Part shown: positions 34,099 through 48,404 of the stretch, in pieces
Layout: each line of letters begins with the position of its first letter
Numbering within the stretch: the stretch's first letter is position 1
Source of the DNA: Varanus komodoensis
Taxonomy: Eukaryota > Chordata > Lepidosauria > Squamata > Varanidae
Direction: 5' to 3'
DNA length: 64,000 bases
NCBI RefSeq assembly: GCF_004798865.1
Contig: NW_025335438.1
Location: forward strand, 14,192,931-14,256,930
Position numbers and translations under genes: made by a program
The notes under the pieces: generated by a model
Told to the model about the DNA's origin: nothing
The model's database searches: none
Seen by the model: only the letters and a program-made list of their open reading frames with translations

Positions 34099-36020
34099 GA
34101 CTTTGTGGAAAGCAATGTGTACATGCTGGATTAAAATAAAAATAAATGGAAAACAATGACAAATAATAATTGATGAAGCAGTACATTATTCAAATAGAGA
34201 AGGGTGGGCATAGTTTGACACTGATTTGAAAGTCACCAGCCCAAGATAAGCTCAGGCTGGTCAACAGCAGTGAGACAGCTTTTATATCAAGAGCAGGGAA
34301 CCCTTTTCAATCTGAGAACCAAAAAGAAAAATGGGAAAAGTCTTGTGGCTACATTCTGCCCAAGGATGGGCCCAAAGGCTGAGTGGGCAAGGCCAATTTA
34401 AGCCTTCTTCAATCTTGTACATGGAACAAAATTGAAGCACTCTCAAATAGCACTGTAAACTTACATGAAACCATGGGAATTGTCTTTTTTAAAACAGTTA
34501 ATTGAAGACCCACTTATAGAGGTGATTTGAGTCAAAGGCTAGATTTAATATAGGATTATTCAATGTGATTGATTGATTGTATTTGTATAAAACACCCAAT
34601 AGCAAATGTTCTCTGGCAGCTCACCACCACCACCACCTACTAGTGCTCTTTTTGTAGGCCTTTTGTAATTACTGCATGTGTCAGCTTTCTGCAGCTCACA
34701 CAGAATTGATGCACAGGTAATGACTAAGTACAGGTTGTTTAACCATAGCTAGGTGTGGCTATATGACAGTAAGTGAACATACTGCCTCCTGGGTACTTGA
34801 CAACCCTGCTTTGCTAAGCAACCAAGGATTGTATTGTTATATCCAAATCCAGAAACAAATAATGGGTTAATTCTGGGTTGTTAACACCTGAAGTACCAAG
34901 AGTTTTCAGATTCAAATAGAGTGAGAACAAGCCAGGAACTATTTTTCCAGAGTTTTTAGGAAAGTCATGCAATAAGCACAAGGGAGCCAGAACATTTGCT
35001 TGTTTCTGTGCACTTCCAAATGGTTTTTTTAACCATAGGTTGCTTGATTGCACAAAGGGAATCATAGAGAATGAGACAGAAAGACTATGACCACATACAC
35101 ATGACCAGTATTAAACTGGAAGTGACCATGAAAAATGGCATTCTATGGTTTCTTGCTGAGACTTGGCTATCGACAACAAACTCCTTTTTGTGAGGAGGAA
35201 CTGGCACACTCTCATTGCAACTTTTTCTCTGCTTTATGTAGCTTTTCTGCTAGTCTTTTCTCAAGCCTTCAAGGCTGGAGTTGGAGGCCTGCTTAAAGTG
35301 CAATGGAATGACTTTATCTGGGTGGCAATAAGATTTTTACTAATCCCCTTTTGTGGGTTGGAAACTGAGGACATTATCCAGTTTATACTGATTGACTATT
35401 GAGGCTCACTCAAACTTGTCAAGGGTCTGGGGGTATAAAACAAGGGGTTACTGGGCAACACAAAGGAGAGGCTAGACAAGGTTTTATTATTTTAGACTGT
35501 GGCATGGTTTCATAGGAGTTTACACAAAATTGCAGACTGGTTCTAAGGTTTCTCCAAAAATGATATTTCAGTTTATCTACATATTTGGATCTTTATACAA
35601 ATTTTCACCCCTTTGTCCCCACTTCCTCACTGAAAATAACATTCACTGTTTCAAGCTTGTGTGCACTCAATTCTAGATTGGGTCTCACTGCCAAATTCAG
35701 CACCTTCTGCTTTGGGCTTGCTACTGTATAGACTCGAGGGCTAGAAATAGAGGATGACCAGGCAATCCCTTATTTCTGTGCTGTCAAGCTGTCTGAAAAA
35801 TCTGAGTATCCCCTTGCTTGGATTGTAGTCTACCAGGTGGTTTACTTCTGTGCACCTTTCAGGGAGCTTGGAGTTAGGCATTTTGCCCACCAGTCTTCTC
35901 CCCCAACCTTCCAAATAGTGTTTCAGGACTCTGCCAAACATGGCAATTCTCCCATGTTTAATATAATACACAAGGTTCCTTTGATGTTATGGTATTTTTA
36001 ATATTGTTCAGATGCATGAT
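34099..36020. other. NKAIN3 intron sequence, no feature recognised
   Basis: Open frames at 34814-35065 (-) and 35163-35402 (+) have no recognisable domain. Possible remnants of diverged DNA repeats occur near 34290 and 34700, but I cannot name them. Confidence 0.35.
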
Positions 36021-36024
36021 AAGA

Positions 36025-36670
36025 GCATAAAAAAAGCTATGCTGGATCAAATCAAAAGTCCATTTAGTCCAACACTGTATACCCACAATGGCAAACCAGC
36101 TGCCTACAGGATCCCTCAAGCAGGATGGGTACAAGGCTCCTCCTGCCCAAGCTCCTCAGCAACTAGTGTGTGGAGGCAGGCTGCCTCTGCTAAAGGAAAC
36201 AGCACATAGTCTGCAAGGGTAATAGCCACTGATAGCCTCTTCCCTCATTAGTCTGTCCAATCCCTTTCTAAAGCCATCTATATTGGTGGCCATCACCACT
36301 TCCAGTGGCAGCAACTTCCATCATTCTAAGATTTGTTGTGATTGAAGAAGGATTTCCTTTATCTAAACCTCCTGCTAATCTGCTTCATGGGATGTCCCTG
36401 GGTTCAAGTGTTATGAGTGAAAATTGTCTCCCTCTCTATTTTATCCACACCATGCATTATTTTAAACACTTCTATTATGTCTGCCCCTACGCTCCTTTTT
36501 TCTGAGCTGAACAGTCCCACCTGTTGTAGCCACTCCTCACAGGGGAGCTGTTCCAGCCCCCTGATCATTTTTGTACTTCCTCCAACTCAATAATGTCCTT
36601 TTTCAGTTAGGGTGACCAGAACTGAACACAATATTGTAAGCATCTGTATAACCTGCATCATAATGGAGAT
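36025..36670 (-). mobile_element. CR1/L3-type LINE 3' end fragment
   Basis: Same 3' module as at 17.4 and 23.8 kb ('gctggatcaaatcaaaagtc', 'caaaccagctgcctacagga'), followed by the non-coding and C-terminal stretch to about 36670. Antisense to the window and in the sense of NKAIN3. 5'-truncated. Confidence 0.72.
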
Positions 36671-39600
36671 ATGATATCTCTGTCTATTGGTATATGTACT
36701 TAGTAGAAGTACTAAGCATCAGTGCCTGGAGGGTCATAATGGCTGACTAAAATTCAAATGTAGCCATAGGCTTTACACTTGTGTACATGAGCTTTGAGAC
36801 AATAGATGTGATTAATCAGTTTTCAATTTCAGAAATGATACATTTTGTGGTATTATTCAGATATAACCTAAATCTGGGTATAGAACTGGATATATCTAAT
36901 CAGGTTCAAGCATTACAAACCAGAGTCCACAAAACAGGCTTTCACTGCATTAAAAAGATTAATGTGTGGACAATATTGACTTTGGAGTACTCTCATGTAC
37001 TCCAAAGGTGCCATAAGAAAACCTAGTTTATCTCGTGCCTGGTGGATGGCTACAGTCAGTTGCTACTATGAATTCTCAAGATGATAGAAATAAACTTTAA
37101 TATTAAAGATCACAACTGCTGGGAATATAATCAAATAGAAAGACAGCTTTATGTTCTATATAGCCAAACAGCCCATGAATTAAGAAACAGTTTAGCAGTG
37201 CTGATACTTATCCGCTAGAAAACAAGCGCTGCGTGGAGTGGAGTTATTAAGTAATGTCTTGCAGTGCTGAAGAGAAGAATTTTCAACAGCCTGCAGATCA
37301 CTGTTGGTTGTAGAAGAAACTAGTTATTTTAGCTGTAACTGGCTGCAAAATATGATTTATTTTCTGTAGGCAACTGCTTTGTGGCTCAGCAGGATACACA
37401 ATGGCTGATATATATGTTGTGGTAGGAAAAATAGCAAAGTTGCCTGAAATACCGTGAGTAACACCATGGGGAACAGCTACCAGGAAGATGCAACAAAATG
37501 GTGTAGGAAGAAGACAGGTTCTTTGATTGCCCTTTTGCCCCTTTTCCTTTGGTGCCAGCAGCTGGGTAATGTTAACAGGGCACACCAGCATCTTTTCTGA
37601 AAGGGAGACCACGGGGCACAGCCTGAGTGCTTCTGGCATTTTCCTATTGCTCTTAAAAACATTTGTAAGGATAGTGGCTAGCAAAAAAGTCTCTATTTAT
37701 TTAGGCAGAATATAAATGAATAGTAGGTCAACTAATGCATGAACCTACATTTGGTAGGTTCTGCTACCAATAGCTGCTAGCTATTTTATAAAAAATGCTG
37801 GGTGTCTGTTGTTCCATTGGTATTAATTCAGCATTTGCCTCCCACATTTTTAGCATTCAGCTGACATTAAGAATGAAAAGTAAAACATAATCAAAATAAC
37901 TTAAATTCAGAGGAGACATCCGGAGCCTATAACTCTACTACATCGGCAGCTTGTATTTAGTATGATTTCTGTTCAATGGAAGTATTTTTTCTAAGAAAAG
38001 TCAAACACCACCTGATGGGCTGCGTCCTCCCTTATATTCTTATATGATTGAAGGGGCAATCTTATGCATGCTTTGATGGAAAAGAGTTCTATAACTCCCA
38101 ATATGCTCCAGGGATTCTGAGGTTTGGGAAAGGCTGCCAGAGCCTAAGAACAGAAAAGAAGTCACAGCAACTACAAAAGGATAGTTTTGCAGTGGTAAAC
38201 ACTGAGCCATGTTTTTTCCCCATGCACTTGGGCATTGGTGGGAGTCTGTCACTGGTAGTGGCCTAAGTGAGCTTTGAAAGAGTCAGTAGTCACTTCCTGC
38301 AACCCACAATGGAGTTGATCCATAAGTCCGAATGACATGACTTTCAACAACCCCAAGAACAGGCCATGTGTTGCCAGGGTGGCTTGTTGCTCACAAAGAA
38401 GCCACCCTGCAGGAAGTAGTTTTTGCCTGCATGACATGAGAACCCCCACCTCCCATGGCTGCTAGCTACTCATGATAGGTTATTGTGTTCTGCAAACCTA
38501 GTCTATAGGTAGTTGCTGCATCTGAGTATGATAGCAGACAACACCTTTTTTTCTGCACTTGAAGCAAACTCACAGGATCATAGGAAATCACCTATAAATA
38601 TAGTTTCAATGCCATGGAAAAAAGACATTTCAGGAGGTAATGGCCAACCTGCTACACCTCCAGTTTCATCAGAGCGGAAGACATAAAATAAAAATGTAAC
38701 TTAGTAAATGTGCTGGGTGAAACAGATCAACCAAATGCCAAGCTTTATCATGGGGCTTGCTAAGTTAAAAGAGCCATTTTGCAACTCACCTGATTCACAT
38801 AATTTATCAGCTCCTCATTACAGAAGGGTTTCAGAGGTCTTTTGCCTCCCCTAACTATTCTAGAAGAAACTGTTTTGTTTCTGAAAGAATTACAATGGTG
38901 CCCTTTCTCACTTTCAATGGCATTTAGACTGAAATATTCTAGGCAACTCAAATGTCTGTCAGCTGAAAATATGCTAAAGCAGAAAAAAAGAGAATCAGAA
39001 ACACCATATCATGCTATCCCATCTGATAAGCATAGTCCTTGGTGGTATGGGCAAATACCAATGGCCTTTAAAAGAAACACTCAGAGGACAAGCTGTCAGG
39101 CCAGTTTGGTGTGAATCATTTTCCCCCCTAGACATATATTCAGGAATTTTCTTCCTCTTGTCCCTTGAAATGAAAACTGAGACTCTCTTTCATACTTTTT
39201 AGGTGTTCTAAAAAGCCCAAGCAAACAGAAAAAGGCCCAAGAGGAAAACCAAGCACTGCATGCTAATATGCTGAGCACAGTAAACTAATTTGCTTGTGAG
39301 TCTCTTAAACAAAACAGACATGCAAAATATCAGTGGGGAAATTTATCTAAAGTGAATCCCAAGATCATTCACCAGTATATAATTAAAATAATTTATGGTC
39401 AGGGCACGTCAGGTGTAGGGACTGATTAATTAACTCTATAATCTATTCTACTCCATACATGACTTCATAATACGTAATTACCTTTCTGCCAGGCTGCCAT
39501 ATTAAAAGCAGTATTGCTGTCAATGTGGAGTTCTCGGGAGCTGGAAGCAAAAAAGAGGCAGACTCCAAATAATGCCTGGAGTGCAGAAATACTTTAAAAG

Positions 39601-40844
39601 ATACAAAATACCCACAATAAGTGGGATAAAGGCTTTACCTCTATTATGTTTTATTTTCTTCTCTGGCTCTACTACCTCCAAGATAGGCAAAACTGCCTCT
39701 AATTTTGGCTGGATTCTCACAACGGGAAGGTGGTTAATAAGTCATGGTGGCTTGTAAACTACCCCTGCATGTGATGTGGTGACTGCACTACCCTTGCTGG
39801 GTCTAGCTTCTCATGTCATCTGACCCAGCAAGGATGCCATATCCAGATTGGGATGTGGAGATTCCCTTGGGCAGATACTGATCTGTGCATAGGTCAAATG
39901 CTTAGCAAAATGTTTCAGGAGCAGGGCTGAGAGGAAAACCAATTGCAAAAACAGCCTGTCTCTGGGGTAGCAGAAGTGCAATAGAAACTGGATGGGGAAT
40001 GGGGAATGAATGGGACCTGAGCCATCAGGCTGCAAAGGGAAGCAGTCTGAGCACAAAAACATGGGAATAGAAGGAAGCAGAGCAGGGATGTGAAAGCTAT
40101 GGACTTCCAGCCATTGTTGAATTCCTTCATTAGAAGAGCCAAAAACAGCAAAATGGTCCCCTGCAATGGAAAGGTATTGCCACTATTTGCTTGAAGCCAC
40201 CTTGGGATTATAAGACCAGGATAAGCCTTCCTTGACTCCTGAGCAGTTTGAAATAGAGGAAGCATTACAAGACACTTTAAGATATGCCACTGGTAAGTAA
40301 GAGGATATAAGCAACTGGTAAGAATATGTTTGCAGAGAAATATGGTAGCATAGCCATAAAGGTTTTATGTTAACACAATGGGCTGTTTTGGTGTGCGAAA
40401 GCTCTAATTAAATTTGATTTTACCCTGATATGTTTGGCAACAGTTTTATAAATGGAAATTACTTTGCATTAACAATTGAGTCAGTGTTTTTTATGTACTG
40501 GCAGGTGAAAGCACAAATAAGAATTGTCATCTAATATAAAAACTTGTAATGTTTATACATCATCATCAATAGGAACTTTGGATGCCCCTGTAAGAATGTA
40601 ATGTTATAATTTTACATCTTTTTTTTAGCATGTCTGAAACACATCAGACTCATTAAAGCTTTTCCTGGCACTTTTGGACATTTTCTGTTTTGTTTTGTTT
40701 TGTTTTTGGGTGGGGGGAGAGCCTGGCCAATGGGCACAGATGGTGTGAGCTATAGCTGGAAGGTTCCCCACTTCTGCCTCACCAAAGCACTCCTCATTTA
40801 TTCAGTCGATGGACATTTTGCTAGCCTATTCAACTGGTCTATAA
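36671..40844. other. NKAIN3 intron sequence, no gene recognised
   Basis: AT-rich. Near 39740 there is a fragment resembling reptile DNA-transposon repeats ('ggtggttaataagtcatggt'). No coding content recognised. Confidence 0.35.
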
Positions 40845-40850
40845 ATCACA

Positions 40851-40974
40851 GGGTGCTGCGCCTGTGCAGTGCCTGTAGCTGGGAAGATTTAAAAGCTTAA
40901 CGGTTTTGGCGGGAACTCTGCACCCCTCCCTCCCACAGTATAAGAAGGCAGAGTGCCCGCCATTTCCTCAGTCT
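40851..40974. repeat. DIRS-like element, inverted terminal repeat (3' side)
   Basis: This stretch is the inverted match of 51934-52059 along its whole length, about 124 against 126 bases with scattered differences. Landmarks are 'tgtagctgggaagattta' and 'agtataagaaggc'. Inverted rather than direct ends separate DIRS elements from LTR retrotransposons. Confidence 0.88.
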
Positions 40975-41213
40975 ACTGAAGACCGACCATTCACCCCCAA
41001 GCAGGAGTGAAAAATATTACACAGCACATGTTGAAAACACTAAGGCAAGCATGTGTGTGTGTGTGTGAAGATACCCTTCTATGGATCCGTAAGCAAGTGA
41101 AACACAGTACCATAGAAACCCAGTCACCGACACCGAGTGGGGCCGGCAGGTGGGTTGTGTGAATGCACAGATAGCCACTTGAAGAACGACAGTTACAGGT
41201 GAGCAACCTGCCT

Positions 41214-41251
41214 TTCTTCGTCGTGGCCTCTGTGCATCACACACATGGGTG
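41214..41251. repeat. DIRS-like internal complementary region
   Basis: 'ttcttcgtcgtggcctctgt' and the bases after it are the inverted match of the outermost bases of the far end (52056-52094), beyond the inverted terminal repeat itself. An internal region complementary to the element's outer ends is the hallmark used in the DIRS circular-intermediate replication model. Confidence 0.75.
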
Positions 41252-42958
41252 ATTAGCAAGCTTACCAGACCTGGAGGCGGGGTGGTGTTGTCACTGAAGA
41301 ACAGAAGAAAGGACTGCATGACCAAAGGAGCAATTCTGTCTGGCACACACATCAAGGCAGTAATGTCTGGCAAATGTGCAAGGGGTAGTCCAAGTGGCCG
41401 CCTTGCAAATGTCATGGAGCAGAATGCCAGCGGAAAAAGCAGAAGAAGCCACAACAGCCCTCGTGGAATGGCCTCTGGGCATGACAAGTAAGTCCAGTTT
41501 AGAAAGTTGATAGGCCAACTCAATGGTCTGGACAATCTATTTCAAGAGCCTTTGGGATCCGATGGGAGAACCCTTGTCATATTCAGAGTATTGATGAAAA
41601 TAGGTGTGATATTGCAGAAAGATTCTGTGTGAGACCTGTAAAAGGCGAGGCAATGATGAACATCAAGGGAGTGTAGCGAGCGCTCTACCGGCGTAGACAG
41701 AGTAGGAAAAAAGGCTTGTAAGATAATGTCCTGATTGACATGGAAGGGTGACACGACTTTTGGAAGGAATGCTGGGTCAGTATGCAGAACGACCTTCTCC
41801 TTGTGGAAATTGAGATAAGGAGGGTCTATACAGAGTGCACAGAGTTCACTGGCCCTTCTGGCTGATGTGATAGCAATGAGAAAGGCAGTCTTCCTTGACA
41901 AGAGACGTAAGCCGGTACTTGCCAAGGGCTCGAAAGGAGATTTGGTGAGCACTTGTAGAACAACAGAAAGGCTCCACATTGGAACAATTGACCTAATCAG
42001 TGGCTGGAGATTCTGTAATCCTCTAAGGAATCAATGAATAAGGACGTTAGAGAATACCGATGAGCCTGCCATCTGGCCACGGGTAGTGAGAAATTGCGGC
42101 AATGTAAACTTTTATGGATGAAGGTTTCAGTCCAGTCTGGTGTAATGATAAAATTGAAAAATATTTTCAATAGAGGCTGAATGAGCAAGGAAGTGGTTGG
42201 TTTCCGCAAAAGATGTGAAGTGTTTCCATTTAGCTGCATACAAGTGGCGAGTTATAGGTCTTAGCACAGACTGGAGAATGAATTGAATATCAGGATGCAG
42301 AGCACTTGAATCTGATGGAGCATTTGTCGGTATCTAGAAAGGGCGAGCAGTTGTGTCCAGACACTTCCGCGTTAGTGTCAGGACCGAGGGAACCAGCGGT
42401 CCTGAGGGAGTAGTGTGACTTATTGAATGAGCCAGGCTGTTAGATTGAGCAAATGAAGGTCTGGGTGGCGTACCACCCTGTTCTGCTAAGTTATGAGATG
42501 AGGTATGAGAGGCAGTTGCTGAAAGGTGTTGCTGGACAGACGGAGAACTGTAGGAAACCATGGTTAGTGAGGCCACCAGAGAGTGACAAGAATTCCCTGA
42601 GCCTTGTCGAAGGTAATCTTGGTGAGAGTTCTCATGATGAGTGGTGTCAGTGGTAACACATAAAAGAATGTGTTCGTCCATGGGATCATCCCCTCTCGAA
42701 CCCAGACCAATGCCTGCTTGGGAGTAGTAGGTTTTGCTTACCGTATTCGCATGAGTGGCAAATAGGTCTATGTCCGGGGGCCCCAGGTCTGAAAAAGGTG
42801 ATGACAGACCTGACAATCCAACTCCCATTCTTGGGTTGTCGATATCTGTCTGCTGAGGGCGTCTGCCTCCTCGTTGTCGGTACCAGCTAGGTGAATGGCA
42901 AGGAGGGTGATTTCCCTCGGAATGCACCAGTCCACAGTCTCATAGCTAGATGAGCTAG

Positions 42959-43245
42959 TGTTGTGCCTGATGGTTCGACAGAGACGTCGACTCACGAGAA
43001 AGAGTCAAACGTTCGCAATGAGAATCAGGCATTGGAACAAGGAGACTTATACTAGGGGCCCAGTGCCCAAATGGCCCCTCTGCAGCCTGACTCTGGGACT
43101 GCTGAACAAATAGCCCCCTCACACCCTGACACTTTGGCTTCTGAGCGAATAGCCTTCCCACAGCCTGACTGTGAGGCTTCTGAATGAGTAGCTTCTCCTC
43201 ATCCTGGCTCTGAGGTGCTTGAACAAGTTGCCCCCTCCTTCCTCC
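42959..43245 (+). repeat. Gypsy 5' LTR
   Basis: It starts TGTTGTGCCTGATGG, matching the 3' LTR. It contains four loose tandem copies of a 35-40-base unit (each with a 'cctgactctgggactgctga'-like core), also present in the 3' LTR. The end given is where clear similarity to the other LTR stops. Confidence 0.8.
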
Positions 43246-46200
43246 ACACTCCAGCACAAACAGGAGCATTGAATCTCATACAGCCAGGCAAAGATTTCTC
43301 TCTCTCTCTCTTTTTCTCTTTCTCTTTTTGGAGCATCGCAACAATGGAACCAGCAGCCCAGGTTCCACCAGAGGTCTAGAATCTGCAAGATGAAAACACC
43401 CTTCTAAGGAACAAATATACAGAGGTGACTCAACAGATAAATGACCTATGTGCGGAGTTAAATATACTTCGGGCTGCTCAGCCGGCAGCAGCGGCAGCTC
43501 CCCCACAGACTCCAGAGTTAAAATTGAGACGCTGCTCAGTAGAGCCCCCCACAAATACGATGGGAGGAAAGAAGGATTTATGACTTTCAAAGCACAATGT
43601 GAGCTGTACATACATCTTCACCAAAATGACTTCACTGATGAGAAAACAAAGGTAGACTTCTTAATTAATCAACTTACTGGGCCAGCTGCTCGCTGGGCGA
43701 CCACAAGGCTGATACCTCAGGACCCCATTTTAAATAACGCGACAACTTCCTCAATGCCTTGGAACAGATTCTAGGCATGGGAGCTCACAAAGAAATGGCT
43801 GTCCATGAGATTAATCGTCTGCAACAGGGAGCAGGCTCAGCTACAGACTACATGACCAAATTCCAGCTTTTAATGAATGACTTGGGGTGGAACAAAGAGG
43901 CCTTGATGGTGCAGTAACAAGAGGGCCTAAGGGTAGAGATTCTAGATGACATGGCCCGTGCTCCTCTGCCAGACAGTTTGCAACAGTTAATGCTGGTAAC
44001 CATCCAACTTGATGCAAGGCTGACTGAGCGGGCACAAGAAAGGTGGGAAACCCACCGTGGCCCAATGCCAGAACCCAATGGTTCTTTTGGACAGAGGTCA
44101 GGCCCTGTCAACTCACATCTGATTACTACGTTGCTGAGGCAACAGCTCAGCCAAAGTTGGAGCCTGAGCCGATGCAGCTAGGAGCTGCCAGGTCTCACAT
44201 TCCAAAAGGGGAGAGTGATTACCGCTGTCCAGCCGGACCATGTTTTGTTTGTGGACAGATAGGCCACTTGGCTGGTTTTGTTCGTGGAAAAAGCAGGTGG
44301 GAAACTTCCAGTCCCAGCGTCGTTAAGCACCGCGATACTGGGACCTACAGTCCGACCACAAGGGTGCCTCTCCCCCACAGAACCTCCTCCAACCAAACAC
44401 CTACTGATTGATGCCACTTTACAGGCACACCCACATCCTGCAATACAAGCTACAGCACTGATTGATAGAGGTTCCACTGCCTCGTTTTTGGATGAGAAAT
44501 TTGCTGAGAAACACTCCTTTCCTACATCCTTGCTACCAGCCCCACTTCAGGTGGACTCAATCCAGAAGCACCCCCTGCAGGGAGGCCCTTCCTCCCACCA
44601 GTCCTCCCTGCTCACCCTGCAGATTGGCAGACTTCACGAACAGACTGTTTTCTTGTTGGAGAAGGATTTACAGTACCCCATGGTACTTGACATGGACTGG
44701 CTAGTCAAACACGAACCCCAGATATCATGGGACTCTGGACAAATAAATTTCAATTCAACATTTTGTTCCCAACATTGTATTTATTCTCCCACCCAAACTC
44801 TTCAAATCTCCCCTCCGCCGCCTTCCACCACCGCTCTTCCTCCACAGTATCAAGATTTTTGGAATGTCTTTGATCCGGAGGAGGCAGACAAACTGCCTCC
44901 TCACCGCACGTGCGACATGGAAATCCACATTCAGCCAGGGGCCACACTTCTAGTTGGCAAGTTGAGGCCCATGTCACCAAAAGAGCTGCAGGTCCTTAAA
45001 GAATTCATTTCCAGCAACCTAAAAAAAGGTTTCATTTATCTGTCCTCATCACCTACTTCTGCCACACCCATCATTGTCCCCCGAAAAAATTCCGAAGAAC
45101 CCAGAGTCTGTATCAATTACAGCCACCTGAATGCCATTACAATCCCCAACACGCACTCCATGACACTAATCTCTGAGATTTTTGAACACCTGGGCCAAGC
45201 ACGCATTTTTACCAAATTGAATCTTCGCAACGCCTACAATTTGCTCCGCATCCACCCTGGGTTCAAGCACCTGACGGCCTTCTCGTCCAGATTTGGCAAA
45301 TTCGAGGTTTTAGTAATGCCATTTGGGTTCATAAATTCGGGACAAACATTTTCCAGGCTAATCAATGAAATCTTCCATGATTTTCTAGATGACTTTTTGA
45401 TCGCCTACTTAGATGATATGTTAATCTTTTCCAATGACCCGAAGTCCCACATACGCCATGTACAAGCCGTTCTCCAATGCATGCGTGAAAACCACCTCTC
45501 TGCTAAGCTTGAAAAATGTGAGTTCCACACTACTTCTCTCATGTATCTTGGCTACCGAATTTTTCAAGATGGACTACAGATGGATCCTGAGAAGGTACGA
45601 GCTGTACTGTCCTGGCAAGCGCCATGAACGAAGAGGGAACTACAAAAATTTTTAGGATTTGCAAATTTCTATTGCCAGTTCATACCTCACTTCTCTCGCT
45701 TGACAGCCCCGTTGACGGACCTTTTGAAGGAGAAGGGACGATGCCTGAACTGGCCTCCCAATGTTGCATCAGCGTTCACCGCCTTAAAATGCTATTTCGC
45801 TTTGGAAAACCAACTGATTCATCCTGACACATCTGCACCTTTCACACTACAAACCGATGCCTCTGAGAAGGCCATTGGAGCAGTCCTATTGCAGCCATGG
45901 AAGGGTTCTGTCAGTGACCTCAGACTGGTTGCATTCTATTCACGCAAACTCTCAAGTGCAGGGCAGAACTACACCATTTGGGAGAAGGAATTGTTGGCTA
46001 TCAAAGCAGCCCTGGAAGAATGGCGACATTTGCTTGAAGGGGCCTCCCACATGGTCCTCATTCAAACAGACCATAAGAACTGGGTCCATTTCGCCTCAGC
46101 CAAGATCTTCAACCAAAGACAAGCATGGTGGGCTTTGTTCTTCGCCCGTTTTCGCTTTCACATAGAATATATCCCACCATCAAAAAACTTCCTAGTGGAT

Positions 46201-47763
46201 GCTCTGTCCAGGAAACCCAAATACTTTGAAGGTAACGAAGTGAAACCTGACCCTGCTCCCATCTTGCAGCCAGGAATGATTGCCGCAGCCACCATTTCCG
46301 CCTCCTGGCATACAGACCTTCGCCAGGCCCAACAGGGTGACCCTTTCGTCCAGACCAAGAGGGAAGAAATGGAGGAAGGCACCCTACCTGCCATTTACAC
46401 CTTTGAGGACAATATCTTGCTATACAACCAAGCTGCGTACATACCTTTGCCACTCAGAGAACGTGTATTGCAGCAATGTCACGATTCCCCATCTGTGGGA
46501 CATTTTGGTGTTTACAAAACATTGCATACAGTTACCAGAGACTTTTGGTGGCCTCGCCTGAGCTACAACGTCAAATCGTATGTTCTCTACTGCCCCGCAT
46601 GCCAATGGGCCAAATGCCAACCCAGCAACCCCCAGGTTTACTCCAGCCATTGGAAACCCCTCCCAGTCCCTGGCACACTGTTTCCCTGGACTTCATCATG
46701 GATTTACTCCCGTCAAGTGGCTTCACCACCATATTGGTCGTCACAGACTTATTCACCAAAATGGCCACTTTATCCCCTGCACGGGGCTTCTTCAGCCAAG
46801 ACCACCGCCTCTCTGTATATATTTATAAATCACATGGGTGGCCCCTTGCATTAATAACAGACTGAGGAAGTCAGTTCACCTCATAGTTCTGGCGGGAACT
46901 TCTTTCCATGCTCAGGGTCGACTTACGCCTCTATTCGGTGCATCACCCACAAACAGACGGCCAAACAGAGCATCTTAACGCGACACTCGAGCAGTACCTC
47001 CGCTGCTATGTGAACTATCAACAAGATGATTGGCTCTCCTTTCTCCCTTTAGCAGAGTTCCCATACAACAATTCTGTCCACGCCTCTACCTGACAGACGC
47101 CCTTCTATGCAAACCTGGGTTACCACCCTCGAGCATTTCCCTCCACATTGCTGGTGTCTTCCATTCCTGCCGCCGGTAATTTCCTGCACAACTTGTCTTC
47201 AGTACAGTCCATACTCAAACAACAACTGGATAGGGCCAAGACGGCCTACAAAGAAGTTGTGGACCGACATAGACAGTCTGAGACTCCTCTCCATGCGGGT
47301 GACTGGGTCTGGCTGTCTACCGAATTTCTTCCCCTTTTGGTGCCCTCCCGCAAATTAGCCCACAAGCGGGCAGGGCCATTTCGAATTGTCTCCCAGATAA
47401 ACCCCATAGCCTTTCGCCTAGCTTTGCCTCCCTCTATGAAATTACACCCGGTTTTTCATTGGCCGCTACTTTCCCCTGCCCCCCCATCACACCCCCTCTG
47501 CTCTCTACTCCCCCCCCCCGTGTTGGTGAATGGAGAAGAAGAATTTGAAATCGAAGAGATCCTTGACTCTAGATTCCTGAGGGGACGCCTGCAATATCTA
47601 GTACACTGGAAGGGCTACCCCCCCGAGGAACGCAGTTGGGAACACCTTGACCACATTCACGCACCTTTTCTCCTGAGACGATTCCATGCTCATTTCCCAC
47701 ACAAACCAGGTGGCACATGTCTCTTGCATCACCGGGGGAGGGGAGGTCATGGGGGAGTGGTAG

Positions 47764-48404
47764 TGTTGTGCCTGATGGCTCGACAGAGACATCAACTTGC
47801 AAGAAAGAGTCAAACGTTTGCAATGAGAATCAGGCATTGGAACAAGGAGAATTATACTTGGGGCCCAGTGCCCAAACGGCCCCTCTGCAGCCTGACTCTG
47901 GGACTGCTGAACAAATAGCCCCCCCCACACCCTGACTCTTTGGCTTCTGAACAAATAGCCTCCCCACAGCCTGACTGTGAGGCTTCTGAATGAGTAGTTA
48001 CTCCTCATCCTGGCTCTGAGGTGCTTGAACAAGTTGCCCCCTGCCTCCTGACTCTGAAGCTGCTGGGCAGAGTTCAGGAGAACAAGAAGACATCACAGTA
48101 AATTTGGCAAACGCCCAACTTAGGCGGAGTTTAAGGCATCTAGATCAATTGCGTCTGGACCAATTGAGAAGACAGGACAGAGTTTTGTCCCGCCCACGAG
48201 TGGAAAGATGTGACAGGAAAAGCTAATCCCACGTGGGCTCCTGAGAGACTTCACAAAGGAGGGGGCAACTGTACTGCTAGGAGCTTCCCATTAGAGCTTA
48301 TCTGTTGCATCGTAAATCTTGTAGAAAGTAGCAATAAAAGTCTTTAGTTTTATGGCCGGCCGCTGTGTGAGTTAATTGGAGATGTGAGTTACAACCTCAC
48401 GACA
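47764..48404 (+). repeat. Gypsy 3' LTR
   Basis: Starts TGTTGTGCC after a purine-rich stretch (polypurine tract, near 47735-47763) and ends CACGACA. An AATAAA poly(A) signal lies near 48333. Followed directly by the GCTAG duplication. Confidence 0.88.

Larger units (their letters stand above)
42959..48404 (+). mobile_element. Ty3/Gypsy LTR retrotransposon (chromovirus-like), fossil
   Basis: The element lies inside the DIRS-like copy, in opposite orientation, and is flanked by GCTAG on both sides (42954-42958 and 48405-48409), a 5-base duplication. Its parts run in Gypsy order. Gag with a zinc knuckle covers about 43.3-44.4 kb, a protease region about 44.4-44.7, and reverse transcriptase about 44.9-45.6 (YLDD box). 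RNase H covers about 45.7-46.2, integrase about 46.4-47.1 (HHPQTDGQTE) and a C-terminal chromodomain about 47.5-47.7 (LVHWKGYPPEERSWE). By eye the LTRs differ at about 6% of roughly 280 compared positions, so the insertion is old. It is broken, with several breaks. Confidence 0.92.

Noticed and set aside
34288-34420. Possible hAT fragment ('agggaacccttttcaatctg')
   Set aside because: Only weak resemblance to a known repeat start, with no second end and no target-site duplication.
35163-35402. 79-codon + strand frame with hydrophobic stretches
   Set aside because: Looks membrane-like only because of T-rich codons. No known family and no neighbouring exon signals.
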